A stretch of 64,000 nt of DNA from JACRCG01 sp964524835 (GCA_964524835.1 CAZGEG010000021.1:18272-82271), one strand, 5' to 3'; positions 32,166 to 41,416 are shown, counted from the stretch's first letter. Notes: generated from the letters alone by a model not told the origin. Made by a program: numbers and translations.

Positions 32166-34575
32166 AACTCATCCCCGCATGCACCATCATGTCGATTTCC
32201 GCGATTTCCTCGCCGTCGGAGGTGAAGGCATAGTAGGAAAAGGGATCGACGCTGAGCCTGCCGACACCTATCCCCAACGGCGTGTCCATGAATATCTCGG
32301 AGTATTTGGGCTTCAGGCTCTTCGTCGACTTCAGGATCTGCATGGTGAAGTCGTCATAGTCCAGTACCCCCTGGTTTTTCGCCTCTTCGAACGCCGTCGA
32401 TTCCAGGTAGAACTTGAAGGCGGAATTCTCCCTAATGACGTTGCCGACTGCTCCGAAACGGAGAGTATCGAGGACCGACTGAATGCAGATTGTGAATGAA
32501 CCGTGGTACTTTCGCGCCCTCCTGTACCCTTCCTCGATGACCTGCTTGAGGGTGGAACTCTCACCGAGGAACTGCCACGCCTCGTCGAAACAGACCAGGC
32601 GCCGGTCCGACCGGTCGGAAAGGTACAGGTCCATGGTGACCGCATTGATTACCTGGAGGGTGACAACCTTGAAGAGCGACTTCTTCGGCAACAGGTGTTC
32701 GAGCTCCAGGACAACAAAATCGTCGTTTGAAATGTCAAAGGTGCTCCTGCCGTTGAAAAACCTCCCGAAGGCGCCGCCGCTTCTGAAGTCGGCCATGTTG
32801 AAGGCAAGCCGCGTGGCCGCTTCCCTGATTTCTCCACCGGCAGACGAATAGTTGCCAAAGTTGGCCAGGTATTCGTAGACCGTATCGATGCATGCAGACG
32901 GACCTTCCTGGTCCCATGCCCACCTGACGGCCTGTGTGATCAGGGTCATCTCCGTTTCGCTGGGACTGTTGTTGCCGGAGGAGAAGATCATCTGCGCCAC
33001 GATCGGCGCGATGGTGGGGATGTCGTGCTCGACTTCGACGATGTTGGTGAACGGGTTGAGACAGACTTGCGATTCCTCCGAGAAGTCGAGGTAGCGAGCA
33101 TCGCAGAGGGTGGTCATCTTCTTGTAGCTCCCTCCGATGTCGATCACCCTGATCTTGGCGTTCATGGCGTAGTAGTTGAAGAGGAGGTAGTTGAGGAAAA
33201 AACTCTTGCCACCCCCGGATGTTCCACAGATGAGGGCGTTATGGTTGTTGACCCCCTTCTTGTGATAAATGTCGAGCCCGAAAAGCTGACCCTTGCGGGC
33301 GGTAAAGAGCATGGCGGGCCGGCCGAGTCCGGCAAAATCACCCTGGATCGGCAGCGTCACCGCGATGGAATCCACCGGCATCACGTGGTCACGATCGAGG
33401 GTGTCGACATTCCCCTTCACGTCATAAAGACCGAAGGGGAGCGACAGAAGAAAGAGTGGCATGAGAATTCCCTTGTCCTCCTGCATCACGAAATTCTGCC
33501 CTTCCCACACCCGCTTCGCCCTGGTAACCGACTCGTTCACCAGACGCTCGTCACTCCCGTAGACCCAGAGCGTCGGTATGACCTTCAGAAAAAGGGTCCC
33601 GCGCTCCAGTTCGTCGGCGGCCCACATGTGTTCTTCCTGTTTCCGCGCGAGAGACGGGGCGAAGGAACCGACACCTTTTTGCTGCAGGATGATGTTGCAC
33701 TTGGTATGGAGCTTCGACTTCTGGTTCTTCATCAGGACGTTGATACTGTAAAAGAATGGTGTCCTGATCTGGTCCCCGTCGGTAAGCTGGCCCATGATGC
33801 CGCCGAAGAGCTGGTTGGTCTGGAGTATGGTTCCCCTCTTCGGGTAGAGGCGGGGTGTAATGCAGCGGAAATACTTCTTCCCGATCTCGATCCTGGAGAA
33901 CTTCGTCTCAACAGGGGTTGAGAAGAAAACCTGCTTTCTGATCTCCTGCAGATTGTCGTAAGCGCCGTTGTTCAGCGACACTTCATCGTTGAACATTCTG
34001 CGCATCCAATCGAGAAGGCATGACGGATCGACAATGTCCGGATGCAGGCCCGCCCCCTGCAGGGTTTCCTGGATCGTTCCACGGATCTCTCCAAGATTGT
34101 GCTTTTCTGCCTCGGCAACCGGGAATTTGATCGTGAAAAAGGTGCGGAAATTCCTGACCGGAATGCCGTTAAGACTCGGCAGCCCTTCCGTTCCTTTTTC
34201 GTAAAACCGTGCGAGATTGTCGTTAACCTCCCTCACCAGGTTCATATCCCTGGATTTCATCGACTTGAAGTCGTCGAGGATCGGCTTTACATGGGGGTCC
34301 GCGTAGAGGATGAACTGAATGACCGTCTTTTCGGGAATACTCAGGCGGAACAGCGCCTGCAGCGTAGTGATCGTTGTTTCCCCGGCAAAGCAGAGCGGTG
34401 AACACTCCCACATCATCCCCACCGTGTCGTCCGCGTTGAAGTAGCATTTCATATTGTCGTCATAGGCGATCCAGGGGAAGAACGAGCCGAGCTTGTCCCG
34501 TTCCGCCATTGAAACGATGTCGTCAATCGCAGGCCCGGCATCGGTGCCGCCAAATACCTTAGAGAGCAATCCCAC
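32119..34575 (-). CDS. traC: TraC, VirB4-like ATPase of the transfer pore
   Basis: 818 residues. Walker A is GTSGGGKS at 451-458 and Walker B is RLVCFDEAW at about 655-663. Additional VirB4 features are YKKMTTLCDARYLDF and the C-terminal AAA part with IVTLQVINAVTMDLYL in outline. This cytoplasmic, inner-membrane-linked ATPase drives pilin handling and pore assembly in every F-type system. Length agrees with F TraC (876). It follows traV by two bases. Confidence 0.93.
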   Translation of the reverse strand: MGLLSKVFGGTDAGPAIDDIVSMAERDKLGSFFPWIAYDDNMKCYFNADDTVGMMWECSPLCFAGETTITTLQALFRLSIPEKTVIQFILYADPHVKPILDDFKSMKSRDMNLVREVNDNLARFYEKGTEGLPSLNGIPVRNFRTFFTIKFPVAEAEKHNLGEIRGTIQETLQGAGLHPDIVDPSCLLDWMRRMFNDEVSLNNGAYDNLQEIRKQVFFSTPVETKFSRIEIGKKYFRCITPRLYPKRGTILQTNQLFGGIMGQLTDGDQIRTPFFYSINVLMKNQKSKLHTKCNIILQQKGVGSFAPSLARKQEEHMWAADELERGTLFLKVIPTLWVYGSDERLVNESVTRAKRVWEGQNFVMQEDKGILMPLFLLSLPFGLYDVKGNVDTLDRDHVMPVDSIAVTLPIQGDFAGLGRPAMLFTARKGQLFGLDIYHKKGVNNHNALICGTSGGGKSFFLNYLLFNYYAMNAKIRVIDIGGSYKKMTTLCDARYLDFSEESQVCLNPFTNIVEVEHDIPTIAPIVAQMIFSSGNNSPSETEMTLITQAVRWAWDQEGPSACIDTVYEYLANFGNYSSAGGEIREAATRLAFNMADFRSGGAFGRFFNGRSTFDISNDDFVVLELEHLLPKKSLFKVVTLQVINAVTMDLYLSDRSDRRLVCFDEAWQFLGESSTLKQVIEEGYRRARKYHGSFTICIQSVLDTLRFGAVGNVIRENSAFKFYLESTAFEEAKNQGVLDYDDFTMQILKSTKSLKPKYSEIFMDTPLGIGVGRLSVDPFSYYAFTSDGEEIAEIDMMVHAGMSYEDAIREMVRKYRSN

Positions 34576-34577
34576 GG

Positions 34578-35129
34578 CTATTCATCCTCCCCATCGGCAA
34601 TTATGGAATCCCCCAGGATCCACCGCGGTTTATCCACGAAATAGTAGACATAGCGGAGCATGTAGAACTCGTTTTCCTGCCCGGTGTATGGCAAGAGCAA
34701 AACGCGCATGACCTTTGGAGGAGCGACAATCGGGGTCTTCGGTTCCTTGAGGAGACCGCTGAATTTGTCGTAAAGGGCGGAACGGTACCGGTTGAAGCTC
34801 TTCTCCTCGCTGTTACCATTGACCGGCATGGATGCCGACGTGCTTCCACCTGCAACCTTGTCAGTCTCGGCAGGGAGAGGATCTGTGCAGGTTGTGACCA
34901 GGCCTCCGGGTTCCGAATCGCTGTACATGGTCGTGCAATTAGGTTTTGACGGGACGTTTTCAGTTTTCTCCTGCTGCGTCCCGGCAGCGTCTTCCATGAA
35001 GACTTCCCGAACCGACGCGCATTTCCCCTTGAAGGTGTCAGGACAGCTGAATTCACTTTGATAGGGGTTGATCATGGAACAACCGCACAGAAGACCTGTT
35101 GCTATGATTGAATAGAGCGCTTTTTTCAC
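34578..35129 (-). CDS. traV: TraV outer-membrane lipoprotein
   Basis: 183 residues starting MKKALYSIIATGLLCGCSMINPY, a lipoprotein signal with Cys17 as the lipidated residue, followed by FSCPDTFKGKCASVREV, the two-Cys segment of TraV. TraV forms the outer-membrane ring of the core complex with TraK and TraB. A C-terminal part with VMRVLLLPYTGQENEFYMLRYVYYFVD is longer than in F TraV (171 residues) but consistent with relatives. Overlaps the end of traB by four bases. Confidence 0.85.
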   Translation of the reverse strand: MKKALYSIIATGLLCGCSMINPYQSEFSCPDTFKGKCASVREVFMEDAAGTQQEKTENVPSKPNCTTMYSDSEPGGLVTTCTDPLPAETDKVAGGSTSASMPVNGNSEEKSFNRYRSALYDKFSGLLKEPKTPIVAPPKVMRVLLLPYTGQENEFYMLRYVYYFVDKPRWILGDSIIADGEDE

Positions 35130-36412
35130 TTTACGCCTCCCTTGCGAAGCTTCTTTATTTCCAGGTTCACCCCTTCGCTGATCACAAGCGTCACGGGCTT
35201 TGCCGCGGAAACCTCAATGACCGGCATGGTCTGGTGAGCCAACTCCATATAGAACTTCTCCATGTCCTTGAAGCCGTTGGCCAGGCCACTGCCGATCCCT
35301 GCCTTGGCCAGGTCACCGGCGCTGACCGTCTGTGTCGTACCCAGCGGGCTTATGGCTGTGGTGGTGGCCGAAGACCTGACAACGTCTCCCACTCCCCCGA
35401 AAAAGCCCGCGATCATCGACCTGGCGATCATGCTACCCATCTTGGCTACCACGCGTCCCCTGAGACCGATTTTAGAATCCTGGTCAACCACGAAACCCTT
35501 CACCTTCTGATCGATGACCGCCCTCCCCTTCCGGTCGAGACAGGAGAGGGAGACCAGTAATAGCTCCGCACGCTCAGTCGCGAGATTACCCTTGCCGTCC
35601 GCTATCACGTAGCAACCCTTCAGGTCGGCACGGACGGAATTGGGGAGGAAGGCGGGAGTCTTCACCTTCAGGAGCGCCGGAACCGGGTTACCTTTGGCGT
35701 CCGACGAGGTAGGGGCGTCCAGGCCACTGAGCAGAATCGCCTCCATGAAAGAAGGGGGCAAATACATGGCCGTCATCTCTTTTTTTTTATCATCGGCGGG
35801 CGGAGTTTTAGTCTGGACGCCGCTCGATACGAGTGAAATATCGCCTATCTCCGTTTCAGGAGGCGGCGCAGCCTGGCCGGATTGATCCCCTGCCGGCAAG
35901 GGAGGTAATGGCGGCAGGGGGAGAGTCCCCTTCATACTCGGGGGCGGAGGCGAAGAGAAGGCGACAGATCCCATGGCGCCTTTCCGGCCGGCAGCAATGG
36001 CTTCGGGCATCGCCTGCGCTCCTTTTTCCTGGGCAACAGGGATGGGTTGTCCCGGAACAGGTGGCTGGCCCGGTATTGGCGTTGGAGAGGCGACGGGCAT
36101 CGGTATGTTACCGGCGCCTGCTGCGCCGTTTTTTATCGCTTCCATCTGCTGTTTGAGCAGGCGGTTTTCCTCGTCTTTACGGGCCATATCTTTCTGGGAC
36201 TCGAGAATCTGGCTTTTCTCCAGAAGCTTCGTCTCAATTGACAGATCCTTCGTCTGTTTCGCATTCGCAGTTGGCTCCGCCTTTCCCTTGGTGGCGATAT
36301 AGCCCAACAGACTGAAACCGATGAGAGCACAGCCCACCATTACCGTTACAAAATTGCGGCGCTGTTTGGAACTCAGCCTGTCCCAGAAGGCTTTGAATTT
36401 ATTTTTCATCAT
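35126..36412 (-). CDS. traB: TraB, VirB10-like core-complex protein
   Basis: 428 residues from the ATG at 36412, with AGGAGA just upstream; the start lies inside the end of traK. A cytoplasmic basic segment, one membrane span at about 21-39, a coiled-coil region near 60-110 and a Pro-rich linker with PVPGQPIPV and PLPPLPPLPAG precede a VirB10-like C-terminal domain with GCYVIADGKGNLATERAEL in outline. TraB spans the periplasm and links inner and outer membrane rings. Length is close to F TraB (475). Confidence 0.88.
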   Translation of the reverse strand: MMKNKFKAFWDRLSSKQRRNFVTVMVGCALIGFSLLGYIATKGKAEPTANAKQTKDLSIETKLLEKSQILESQKDMARKDEENRLLKQQMEAIKNGAAGAGNIPMPVASPTPIPGQPPVPGQPIPVAQEKGAQAMPEAIAAGRKGAMGSVAFSSPPPPSMKGTLPLPPLPPLPAGDQSGQAAPPPETEIGDISLVSSGVQTKTPPADDKKKEMTAMYLPPSFMEAILLSGLDAPTSSDAKGNPVPALLKVKTPAFLPNSVRADLKGCYVIADGKGNLATERAELLLVSLSCLDRKGRAVIDQKVKGFVVDQDSKIGLRGRVVAKMGSMIARSMIAGFFGGVGDVVRSSATTTAISPLGTTQTVSAGDLAKAGIGSGLANGFKDMEKFYMELAHQTMPVIEVSAAKPVTLVISEGVNLEIKKLRKGGVK

Positions 36413-37358
36413 CGCTCTCCTGTTTTTCGGTCTGGGCTTTCTGCCCCCCCTTTTCCGAAGAGGATTTCTTATCCTGTTTCGCGTTTTCCAGGATCGGCAG
36501 ATCGGATTCCAGATTTCCGGAAAAGCCCTGCCGCTCACCCCGTTGCTCCACGACAAAGGCCCTGATCGTGTCGCCGGGACGCAGGATGTGGCGTTCAAGC
36601 GAGATCGCCACCGGGTTTTCCGCCAGCTCGGTCCGGATAAACATCTTCTCGTTCATCTTGAATTCCTTGACGCCGTCTTTCAGAGACACCAGGTATTCCT
36701 TGATCCGTAAGCCTTCTCCTTCCACATCCACGACCCGTTTCAGCACCATCCGGACTTCCTTGTAGGCATCCAGGCGCTTATCCGTTTTAGTAACGGTATA
36801 GGAGTCGGGGATCTGCTCGGTATAGACGTCCTGGATTGCCTTCAGCATCATCTTCTCGAAGGGAAGCCCCGAGTAGAGCGCTGCGTTGTCCTTGATCTTT
36901 CTCTCTTTCCCGGAGGAAAGCCTGATTGTCTGGGAAGGGACCCGTTGCGGAACAGCGACCATTGAGTAGGTTTCGTCGGCGCACACGACGTAGAGTTCTG
37001 TCGGGGTGGTGGAGTAGGCCAGCTTGTCGCCTCGTTTCATCACCTTGAATTTGACAAAGGCATCCTTACCGGTGATCTTGATGACGACCCCCTTTTCGGT
37101 GGAGGTGAGCGCGTCCTTTATCTCGGAAGAACAGGAGATCCGGTTCAGGTCGGAACTGGATAGGCGGATTTTTGTTGCTACCTCGGGAGGAACGACCGTC
37201 GGCCATTCCCCTTCCTGATTGGCCTCGTCCCCTTTAAAATCGGCAACGGCAACGAGTTTGTTTTTAGCTATGCCTTGATCGGCCGGTTTTGCGCCACGAT
37301 CCGCGGCATTGGCCATCGCAGGCAGCACCAAAGCCGCAACTATCAGAGCCCTGTACAT
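36399..37358 (-). CDS. traK: TraK, VirB9-like core-complex protein
   Basis: 319 residues with a signal peptide ending near ANA. The mature protein shows the TraK secretin-like features: a beta-rich N-terminal half with VVPPEVATKIRLSSSDLNRI in outline and a middle part with LYVVCADETYSMVAVPQR. The C-terminal 40 residues are highly charged and Lys/Glu-rich, an extension beyond F TraK (242 residues). It forms the outer-membrane ring with TraV and TraB. Its end overlaps the start of traB, so the two are coupled. Confidence 0.85.
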   Translation of the reverse strand: MYRALIVAALVLPAMANAADRGAKPADQGIAKNKLVAVADFKGDEANQEGEWPTVVPPEVATKIRLSSSDLNRISCSSEIKDALTSTEKGVVIKITGKDAFVKFKVMKRGDKLAYSTTPTELYVVCADETYSMVAVPQRVPSQTIRLSSGKERKIKDNAALYSGLPFEKMMLKAIQDVYTEQIPDSYTVTKTDKRLDAYKEVRMVLKRVVDVEGEGLRIKEYLVSLKDGVKEFKMNEKMFIRTELAENPVAISLERHILRPGDTIRAFVVEQRGERQGFSGNLESDLPILENAKQDKKSSSEKGGQKAQTEKQESDDEK

Positions 37359-37368
37359 CGCGCCCCCC

Positions 37369-37950
37369 TTACTTTGTATTTGAGTTATTTGATACGGCTG
37401 TTTTTTCGTATAGCCGGGTGAGAATGAATTTCCAGTTGTCGAATCGGTATTCGAGGATGTAGGAGGTCTGGACGATGTCAGCTTTCATCTCGCCGATATA
37501 GGTCATTTTTGCCCCCATGACCTCGACCTGGTTTTTTTCCGGATCGTTGGTCATGGACTGTATGTGAAAGGCACTGGAGGCCCTGGTATTCTCGATTTTG
37601 TCGGCCAGTTCGTACAATTCCTTCCGGGCGTTCTGAAAGCCTTCCGGATCATAGACAGCAAGCAGTTCGTTGAACTGGCTCCTTGCATTGACAGGGTTGT
37701 AGGTGAGCGCAAGATTCATGATGTAGCGGGTGAATTCCCGCAGATAATCTTCGTTTGCATGATCGCCGGTGATCACCACTTTTGAATTGATGACAGGCGG
37801 CACCAGGATCACCCGTTCTTTGTTCATAGCCGTGACGACGCAGACAGAGAGAATGAGAACTGCTGCCAGAAGAACCAGGACCGTGAATTTCAGCATCCGG
37901 TTTTCGGCGAAGATATTTGCGGCTTTGCTGGTAAACAACTTTAGTTCCAC
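37369..37950 (-). CDS. traE: TraE, VirB5/8-like pilus assembly protein
   Basis: 193 residues with an N-terminal membrane anchor at about 21-41 and a periplasmic remainder. The conserved segments LPPVINSKVVITGDHANEDYLREF in outline (after the anchor) and KMTYIGEMKADIVQTSYILEYRFDNWKF near the end match TraE. It is part of the inner-membrane platform and required for pilus formation. Length is the same as F TraE (188). Preceded by traL and followed by traK in the standard order. Confidence 0.88.
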   Translation of the reverse strand: MELKLFTSKAANIFAENRMLKFTVLVLLAAVLILSVCVVTAMNKERVILVPPVINSKVVITGDHANEDYLREFTRYIMNLALTYNPVNARSQFNELLAVYDPEGFQNARKELYELADKIENTRASSAFHIQSMTNDPEKNQVEVMGAKMTYIGEMKADIVQTSYILEYRFDNWKFILTRLYEKTAVSNNSNTK

Positions 37951-37962
37951 TGCAACCTCCGG

Positions 37963-38232
37963 TCAGTCGATGAACTTGTTCTGGAAAAAGTGCGGATAGC
38001 GCTTAAGCGGCGCAATGCCGACAAAATAGAGCGTGTGGCGCAGTAACCCTCTCGGATAGTTGTTTTTCAAACGTCCGTATCCCCAAGGGAGCAGAACCAT
38101 GATCGACCAGAAAATTCCGCCGAACTTTTGCGCGAGAATGTATCCGACGACCATGAATGCCATGTCGTCCGGCTCAAAGAAGAGGACCTGGAACGGCTTG
38201 TTGAGGTATTGGGGAAAGCGGACTTCATTCAT
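37963..38232 (-). CDS. traL: TraL pilus assembly protein
   Basis: 89 residues beginning MNEVRFPQYLNKPFQVLFFEPDD, the TraL-family start, then two membrane segments at about 24-41 and 42-58 and a short tail with YPRGLLRHTLYFVGI. TraL is an inner-membrane protein required for pilus assembly, about 91 residues in F. It lies between the pilin and traE genes, as in other F-type operons. Confidence 0.88.
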   Translation of the reverse strand: MNEVRFPQYLNKPFQVLFFEPDDMAFMVVGYILAQKFGGIFWSIMVLLPWGYGRLKNNYPRGLLRHTLYFVGIAPLKRYPHFFQNKFID

Positions 38233-38308
38233 GAGACATACTCCTGAAAGTTGAGAGGATTTTTCAGATAGCTACGATGGGGGGGATGAGATCCCCCCCG
38301 AAGTGGCG

Positions 38309-38617
38309 TCAGTAGATAGCTCCGAGAGCCGTAACCATGTTTGCTGCGTTGATCAGCACAATTGCCGCCACCAGACAGACAATCGCCGGCACGATCTTCT
38401 GCTGGACAAACAGGAGGATCGTAACCAGAAACAGAAGAATGGCGGCTATCGCGCCGAACGGCCCCTTCAGCAGGGTGGTGACCAGGAAGTTGTACGCCTC
38501 GTAACCGAATGAACCGGCTGCCGGTGCAGTAATCGCCATGGCCTGGGTTGCGAAGAAGGTGAAGATGGCTGCTACCGCGGCCATGAGGGAGAATTTTTTC
38601 ATCTTTAGACTCTTCAT
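38309..38617 (-). CDS. traA: TraA-like propilin
   Basis: 102 residues from the ATG at 38617, chosen because GAGGAG lies nine bases upstream. A long leader with a basic start and a hydrophobic stretch ends near AMA at 26-28. The mature subunit of about 74 residues has two hydrophobic helices separated by a short basic turn (QQKI), the layout of F-type pilin. It lies between dsbC and traL. F TraA propilin has 121 residues and a mature size of 70. Leader cleavage here is predicted; N-terminal acetylation needs TraX, which is not in the window. Confidence 0.75.
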   Translation of the reverse strand: MKSLKMKKFSLMAAVAAIFTFFATQAMAITAPAAGSFGYEAYNFLVTTLLKGPFGAIAAILLFLVTILLFVQQKIVPAIVCLVAAIVLINAANMVTALGAIY

Positions 38618-38687
38618 TACGGCTTGCTCCTCTTTGATGGAATGGTTGAAATCGATGTTCAAAGTTTTTGCTTCTAAATATGCTTCG

Positions 38688-39410
38688 TCATCGTTTCACC
38701 TCCTTCCCATCCAGCAGCGCCGTGATGCGGGGAATGTCCGCTCCATTGATGGCCGTGCCGTCGATCCAGAGCGCCGGTGTTCCTCGTACTCCGACACTCT
38801 TCGCAACTTTTTCCATCTCCTCCAACATCGCATTCTTTTGAGCCGTTTCCGGCAACGGTTTGCCATCCAAGGCTCCACTCACGACTTCACGAAATGCCTT
38901 TTCCCCGTCTTTCTGCGACAGGATGTACAGCACCTTCTTTTCTGCATCGGGATGGATCTGTCTGAGAGGAAAGAAGAATACGTAGCGGGTTATGTCCGTC
39001 CGCTTTGAAAGAAGTCCATCCACCTTCCGGCAGTAGGGACAGTCGGGATCGGTGAACTCGATAACCTGACGCGGGCCGTTGCCGATCTTGAAAGCCTTGT
39101 CAAGGGGGATGCTCTTCACCTTCTCGGCAAGAACCTTATCCCGCATCTCCGCTGTCAGGTTTTTCCCATCTTTTGACCAAAGCTCACCGAACATGAGATA
39201 GCCGTCCGGGCTGAAGTAGATCACCTGGTCCCCGGCCACGATTTCGTAGAGCCCTTTGACCGGTGATTCGGTAACGCTGTCCACTCTCAGATTCGGAAAG
39301 CTCTTCTTGAGACTGTCCGTCTCGGCCTGGAGGTTTTCTTTCGCGGCGGAAATAGTCGCTGTCATGGTGACGATCAGGATCAGAGCACCGATTTTGTGTT
39401 TCTTGATCAT
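38688..39410 (-). CDS. dsbC: DsbC-like thiol-disulfide isomerase of the transfer system
   Basis: 240 residues from the ATG at 39410. A signal peptide is followed by the DsbC dimerisation domain and a thioredoxin-fold domain whose active site reads DCPYCRK (Cys124 and Cys127). The cis-Pro loop is RGTPALW. The enzyme rearranges disulfides in the periplasm. F-type elements often carry their own DsbC near the pilus genes because TraU, TraN and TraV are cysteine-rich; this element's TraN is exceptionally so. Confidence 0.88.
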   Translation of the reverse strand: MIKKHKIGALILIVTMTATISAAKENLQAETDSLKKSFPNLRVDSVTESPVKGLYEIVAGDQVIYFSPDGYLMFGELWSKDGKNLTAEMRDKVLAEKVKSIPLDKAFKIGNGPRQVIEFTDPDCPYCRKVDGLLSKRTDITRYVFFFPLRQIHPDAEKKVLYILSQKDGEKAFREVVSGALDGKPLPETAQKNAMLEEMEKVAKSVGVRGTPALWIDGTAINGADIPRITALLDGKEVKR

Positions 39411-39418
39411 TGGAATTC

Positions 39419-40015
39419 TCACTTCTCCTCCCTTTTCTGTGTGGTTATCTCGACTCGCCGGTTGAGGCGCCTGTCATCCGACACCGAACAGCACTTGCCT
39501 TTTCCTTCAACATTCCCCACGGATATGTTTTTCCCCCGCAGATATGAGGCGACCTCGCTCGCCCTTCGGAGTGACAGACTCGTGTTGTGGGAACTGCTGC
39601 CAAGATCGCAGGTATATCCGGCAAGGTTGACGTCAGAACCGGCAGAAATGCCCCTGATCAACTCGTCGAGTTTTGCTCGTTCCTTTTGCGACAACACCGC
39701 ACTGTCGAACGGGAAGTGAACCGTCCCCAGCAGACAGTTGACGAATTCCTTGCGGTCTTCGGTTGCCGATGACGCCGCATTTTTTGGTACTTCCATGCGG
39801 ACCTCGTTCTGGCTCAGCCGCATTGCCAGTTGAGGGGGGACCGGCAGCACCGAAATCCGATCGTCGGGTGAGTTTGCACTGACCACGAAAACATCGCTCT
39901 CCGCAGCTTTTGCCACATCGAATGAGTAGCCGAATGGCCTCTGTTTGATGACAGTGGCATTGGCGACTGCGGGTAATAGAATCGCAATGCCGGCAATGAA
40001 AAGTTTTGTTGTCAT
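39419..40015 (-). CDS. OmpA-family lipid-barrel anchor protein, first gene of tra operon
   Basis: 198 residues from the ATG at 40015, with GGAGGG six bases before it. A signal peptide ends near ANA. The C-terminal half, from about 90, is an OmpA/MotB peptidoglycan-binding domain with VHFPFDSAVLSQKERAKLDEL in outline, NLAGYTCDLGSSSHNTSLSLRRA and DDRRLNRRVEI. The Cys pair in GKCCSV is notable. The protein would tether the transfer channel to the cell wall. It overlaps the dsbC stop region, and a copy of the shared box lies 26-51 bases upstream, so transcription of the tra operon likely starts here. Confidence 0.75.
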   Translation of the reverse strand: MTTKLFIAGIAILLPAVANATVIKQRPFGYSFDVAKAAESDVFVVSANSPDDRISVLPVPPQLAMRLSQNEVRMEVPKNAASSATEDRKEFVNCLLGTVHFPFDSAVLSQKERAKLDELIRGISAGSDVNLAGYTCDLGSSSHNTSLSLRRASEVASYLRGKNISVGNVEGKGKCCSVSDDRRLNRRVEITTQKREEK

Positions 40016-40040
40016 GAACCCTCCGAATTCTGCTCTCAGA

Positions 40041-40066
40041 TAAATAAATTCTGCAGGGGGGAAGTA
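40041..40066 (-). promoter_or_regulatory. shared backbone box, copy 1 (transfer operon)
   Basis: Contains TTCTGCAGGGGGGAAGTA preceded by an AT-rich TAAATAAA (plus strand). The same 25-base element occurs at 41366-41391 ahead of parM and, with two changes, at 50408-50432 ahead of the replication operon. Here it is 26 bases from the start codon of the first tra-operon gene. It may be an activator site or a special promoter. Confidence 0.65.
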
Positions 40067-40112
40067 CCGATTGCCGTGCAAACGGAATAACTTCTTGAAT
40101 GTCTTCCGGTTA

Positions 40113-40430
40113 TCATTCTAAAATTTTTTCCAGCACGTCGTTACACGCTCTTTTTGTTTCGAAAGAGTACGTACCCTGGCGATGTGCCGGTTGCATTGAA
40201 ACATCGTCCTTAATCGTCTCCTGGTGTTTCGAACCGGTTGCCGCCTTAAGCAAAGGTGGCCGATGTGCGTTACTCATGAGGGCAATCATCTGGGAAGCTT
40301 TTCCCGACGCGATGAAGTGCTTCAGCGCTTCATGCGTGAAGGCGGCCTGTTTCCGGTTTCTGCGCAACTGTTCAAACGCTTCGACTATGTCCGGATCGTA
40401 GGTATGGAGCTTGATGGTGTACTGTGGCAT
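40113..40430 (-). CDS. parR: ParR-like centromere-binding protein
   Basis: 105 residues starting MPQYTIKLHTYDPDIVEAFEQLRRNRKQAAF. The first 50 residues form a short beta strand followed by helices, as in ribbon-helix-helix DNA-binding proteins of the ParR/StbB type. The rest is polar. It lies eight bases after parM on the same strand, the usual order of type II partition operons. ParR binds repeats in the centromere and caps the ParM filament. The phased repeats at 41417 and 46695 are its candidate targets. Assigned by position, size and fold, not by a strong match. Confidence 0.6.
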   Translation of the reverse strand: MPQYTIKLHTYDPDIVEAFEQLRRNRKQAAFTHEALKHFIASGKASQMIALMSNAHRPPLLKAATGSKHQETIKDDVSMQPAHRQGTYSFETKRACNDVLEKILE

Positions 40431-40437
40431 GGCCGGC

Positions 40438-41319
40438 TCACATACCGCAGGCGAGCGAATAGAATCCCCTCGCGTTGGCGTACTCGGGTTCCTTGAGAAT
40501 CACCATTTCGATATTCTTAACCGGAAAACCCTCCTTGAGCATCGCGGCACCGCCGCCGAACAGAAGGACCCGATCGAAATCCGCGTGCATCCCCACATGT
40601 GCCTGCAATTCACCCTGGATATCCCGGATGATGTGCTCGACGTAAGCAACGCTCGCCTCACTGATCTGCCTCGTCACGTCGTGTCTTTCGAATCCGTACT
40701 GGAGGTAGCCTTTTTCGATCAGAAAGGCGATCTCGACCGGGGTAAAGGTTCCCGATGGGGCGAGGTCCTTGATCAGCGGCAATAGAAAGCTCGTTGCCAT
40801 TTGGTGGACACCGCGCTTGTTGAGGGTCTTGCCATGGATGATCTGCTTCTTGAGGGGAGAGAAAAGCGTGAAGATGATGGTGTTGAAGCCGATGTCGATG
40901 CCAAGCACGTTGCCCGAAGGACGCTCGGCCGCACCATCGAGGTAGTCCCGGAGGCCTCCGAGCCCCTGGGGAAAAATCGCCACATCCCTGATTGCACCGC
41001 CGGTCAGGGATTTCGCCAGTAAAGGTACGACTCCACCGGGCTTGTTCTGTTCCTGCCAATACGAATAGGGAAGTCCGACAGCAAGGACAATCTCTCCGTC
41101 GCTCCCTGCTGCTTTACGGCAATGTTCTACGAAGACCGGGTAATATCTTACCAGTTCCTCCATGGTCTTCAGATACGATGAACCGGAGGAAAGAAGAGCC
41201 TCTTCTCCAATCAGCAGATGCTCTCCGTCATGTCTGAACGCGGAGAGAATTCTCCCCTTACGTTCTCCATGAATCCACTTTGCCGAAGAAAAACCAAGAT
41301 CACAAACCAGCACGTCCAT
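40438..41319 (-). CDS. parM: ParM/StbA-like actin for partition
   Basis: 293 residues with actin-fold signatures: phosphate loop 1 DLGFSSAKW at 6-14, phosphate loop 2 GIDIGFNTIIF at about 139-149, and the adenosine loop FGGGAAML at about 265-272. Proteins of this group polymerise with ATP and push replicated plasmid copies apart. Length is a little shorter than R1 ParM (320). Upstream lie a box copy (41366-41391) and the ATGG array A. The downstream gene is parR. Presence of a partition actin shows that the element behaves like a plasmid at some stage. Confidence 0.8.
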   Translation of the reverse strand: MDVLVCDLGFSSAKWIHGERKGRILSAFRHDGEHLLIGEEALLSSGSSYLKTMEELVRYYPVFVEHCRKAAGSDGEIVLAVGLPYSYWQEQNKPGGVVPLLAKSLTGGAIRDVAIFPQGLGGLRDYLDGAAERPSGNVLGIDIGFNTIIFTLFSPLKKQIIHGKTLNKRGVHQMATSFLLPLIKDLAPSGTFTPVEIAFLIEKGYLQYGFERHDVTRQISEASVAYVEHIIRDIQGELQAHVGMHADFDRVLLFGGGAAMLKEGFPVKNIEMVILKEPEYANARGFYSLACGM

Positions 41320-41365
41320 AGGAACCCCCTAACGGTTTCGATAGAGGGAAGAGTTTCTCCCTCAC

Positions 41366-41391
41366 ATAATAAATTCTGCAGGGGGGAAGTA
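41366..41391 (-). promoter_or_regulatory. shared backbone box, copy 2 (partition operon)
   Basis: Plus-strand sequence contains TTCTGCAGGGGGGAAGTA, identical to copy 1 over the core, 47 bases before the parM start. Confidence 0.65.
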
Positions 41392-41416
41392 TCCGGAGGC
41401 TGTTTTGGTGATATTA

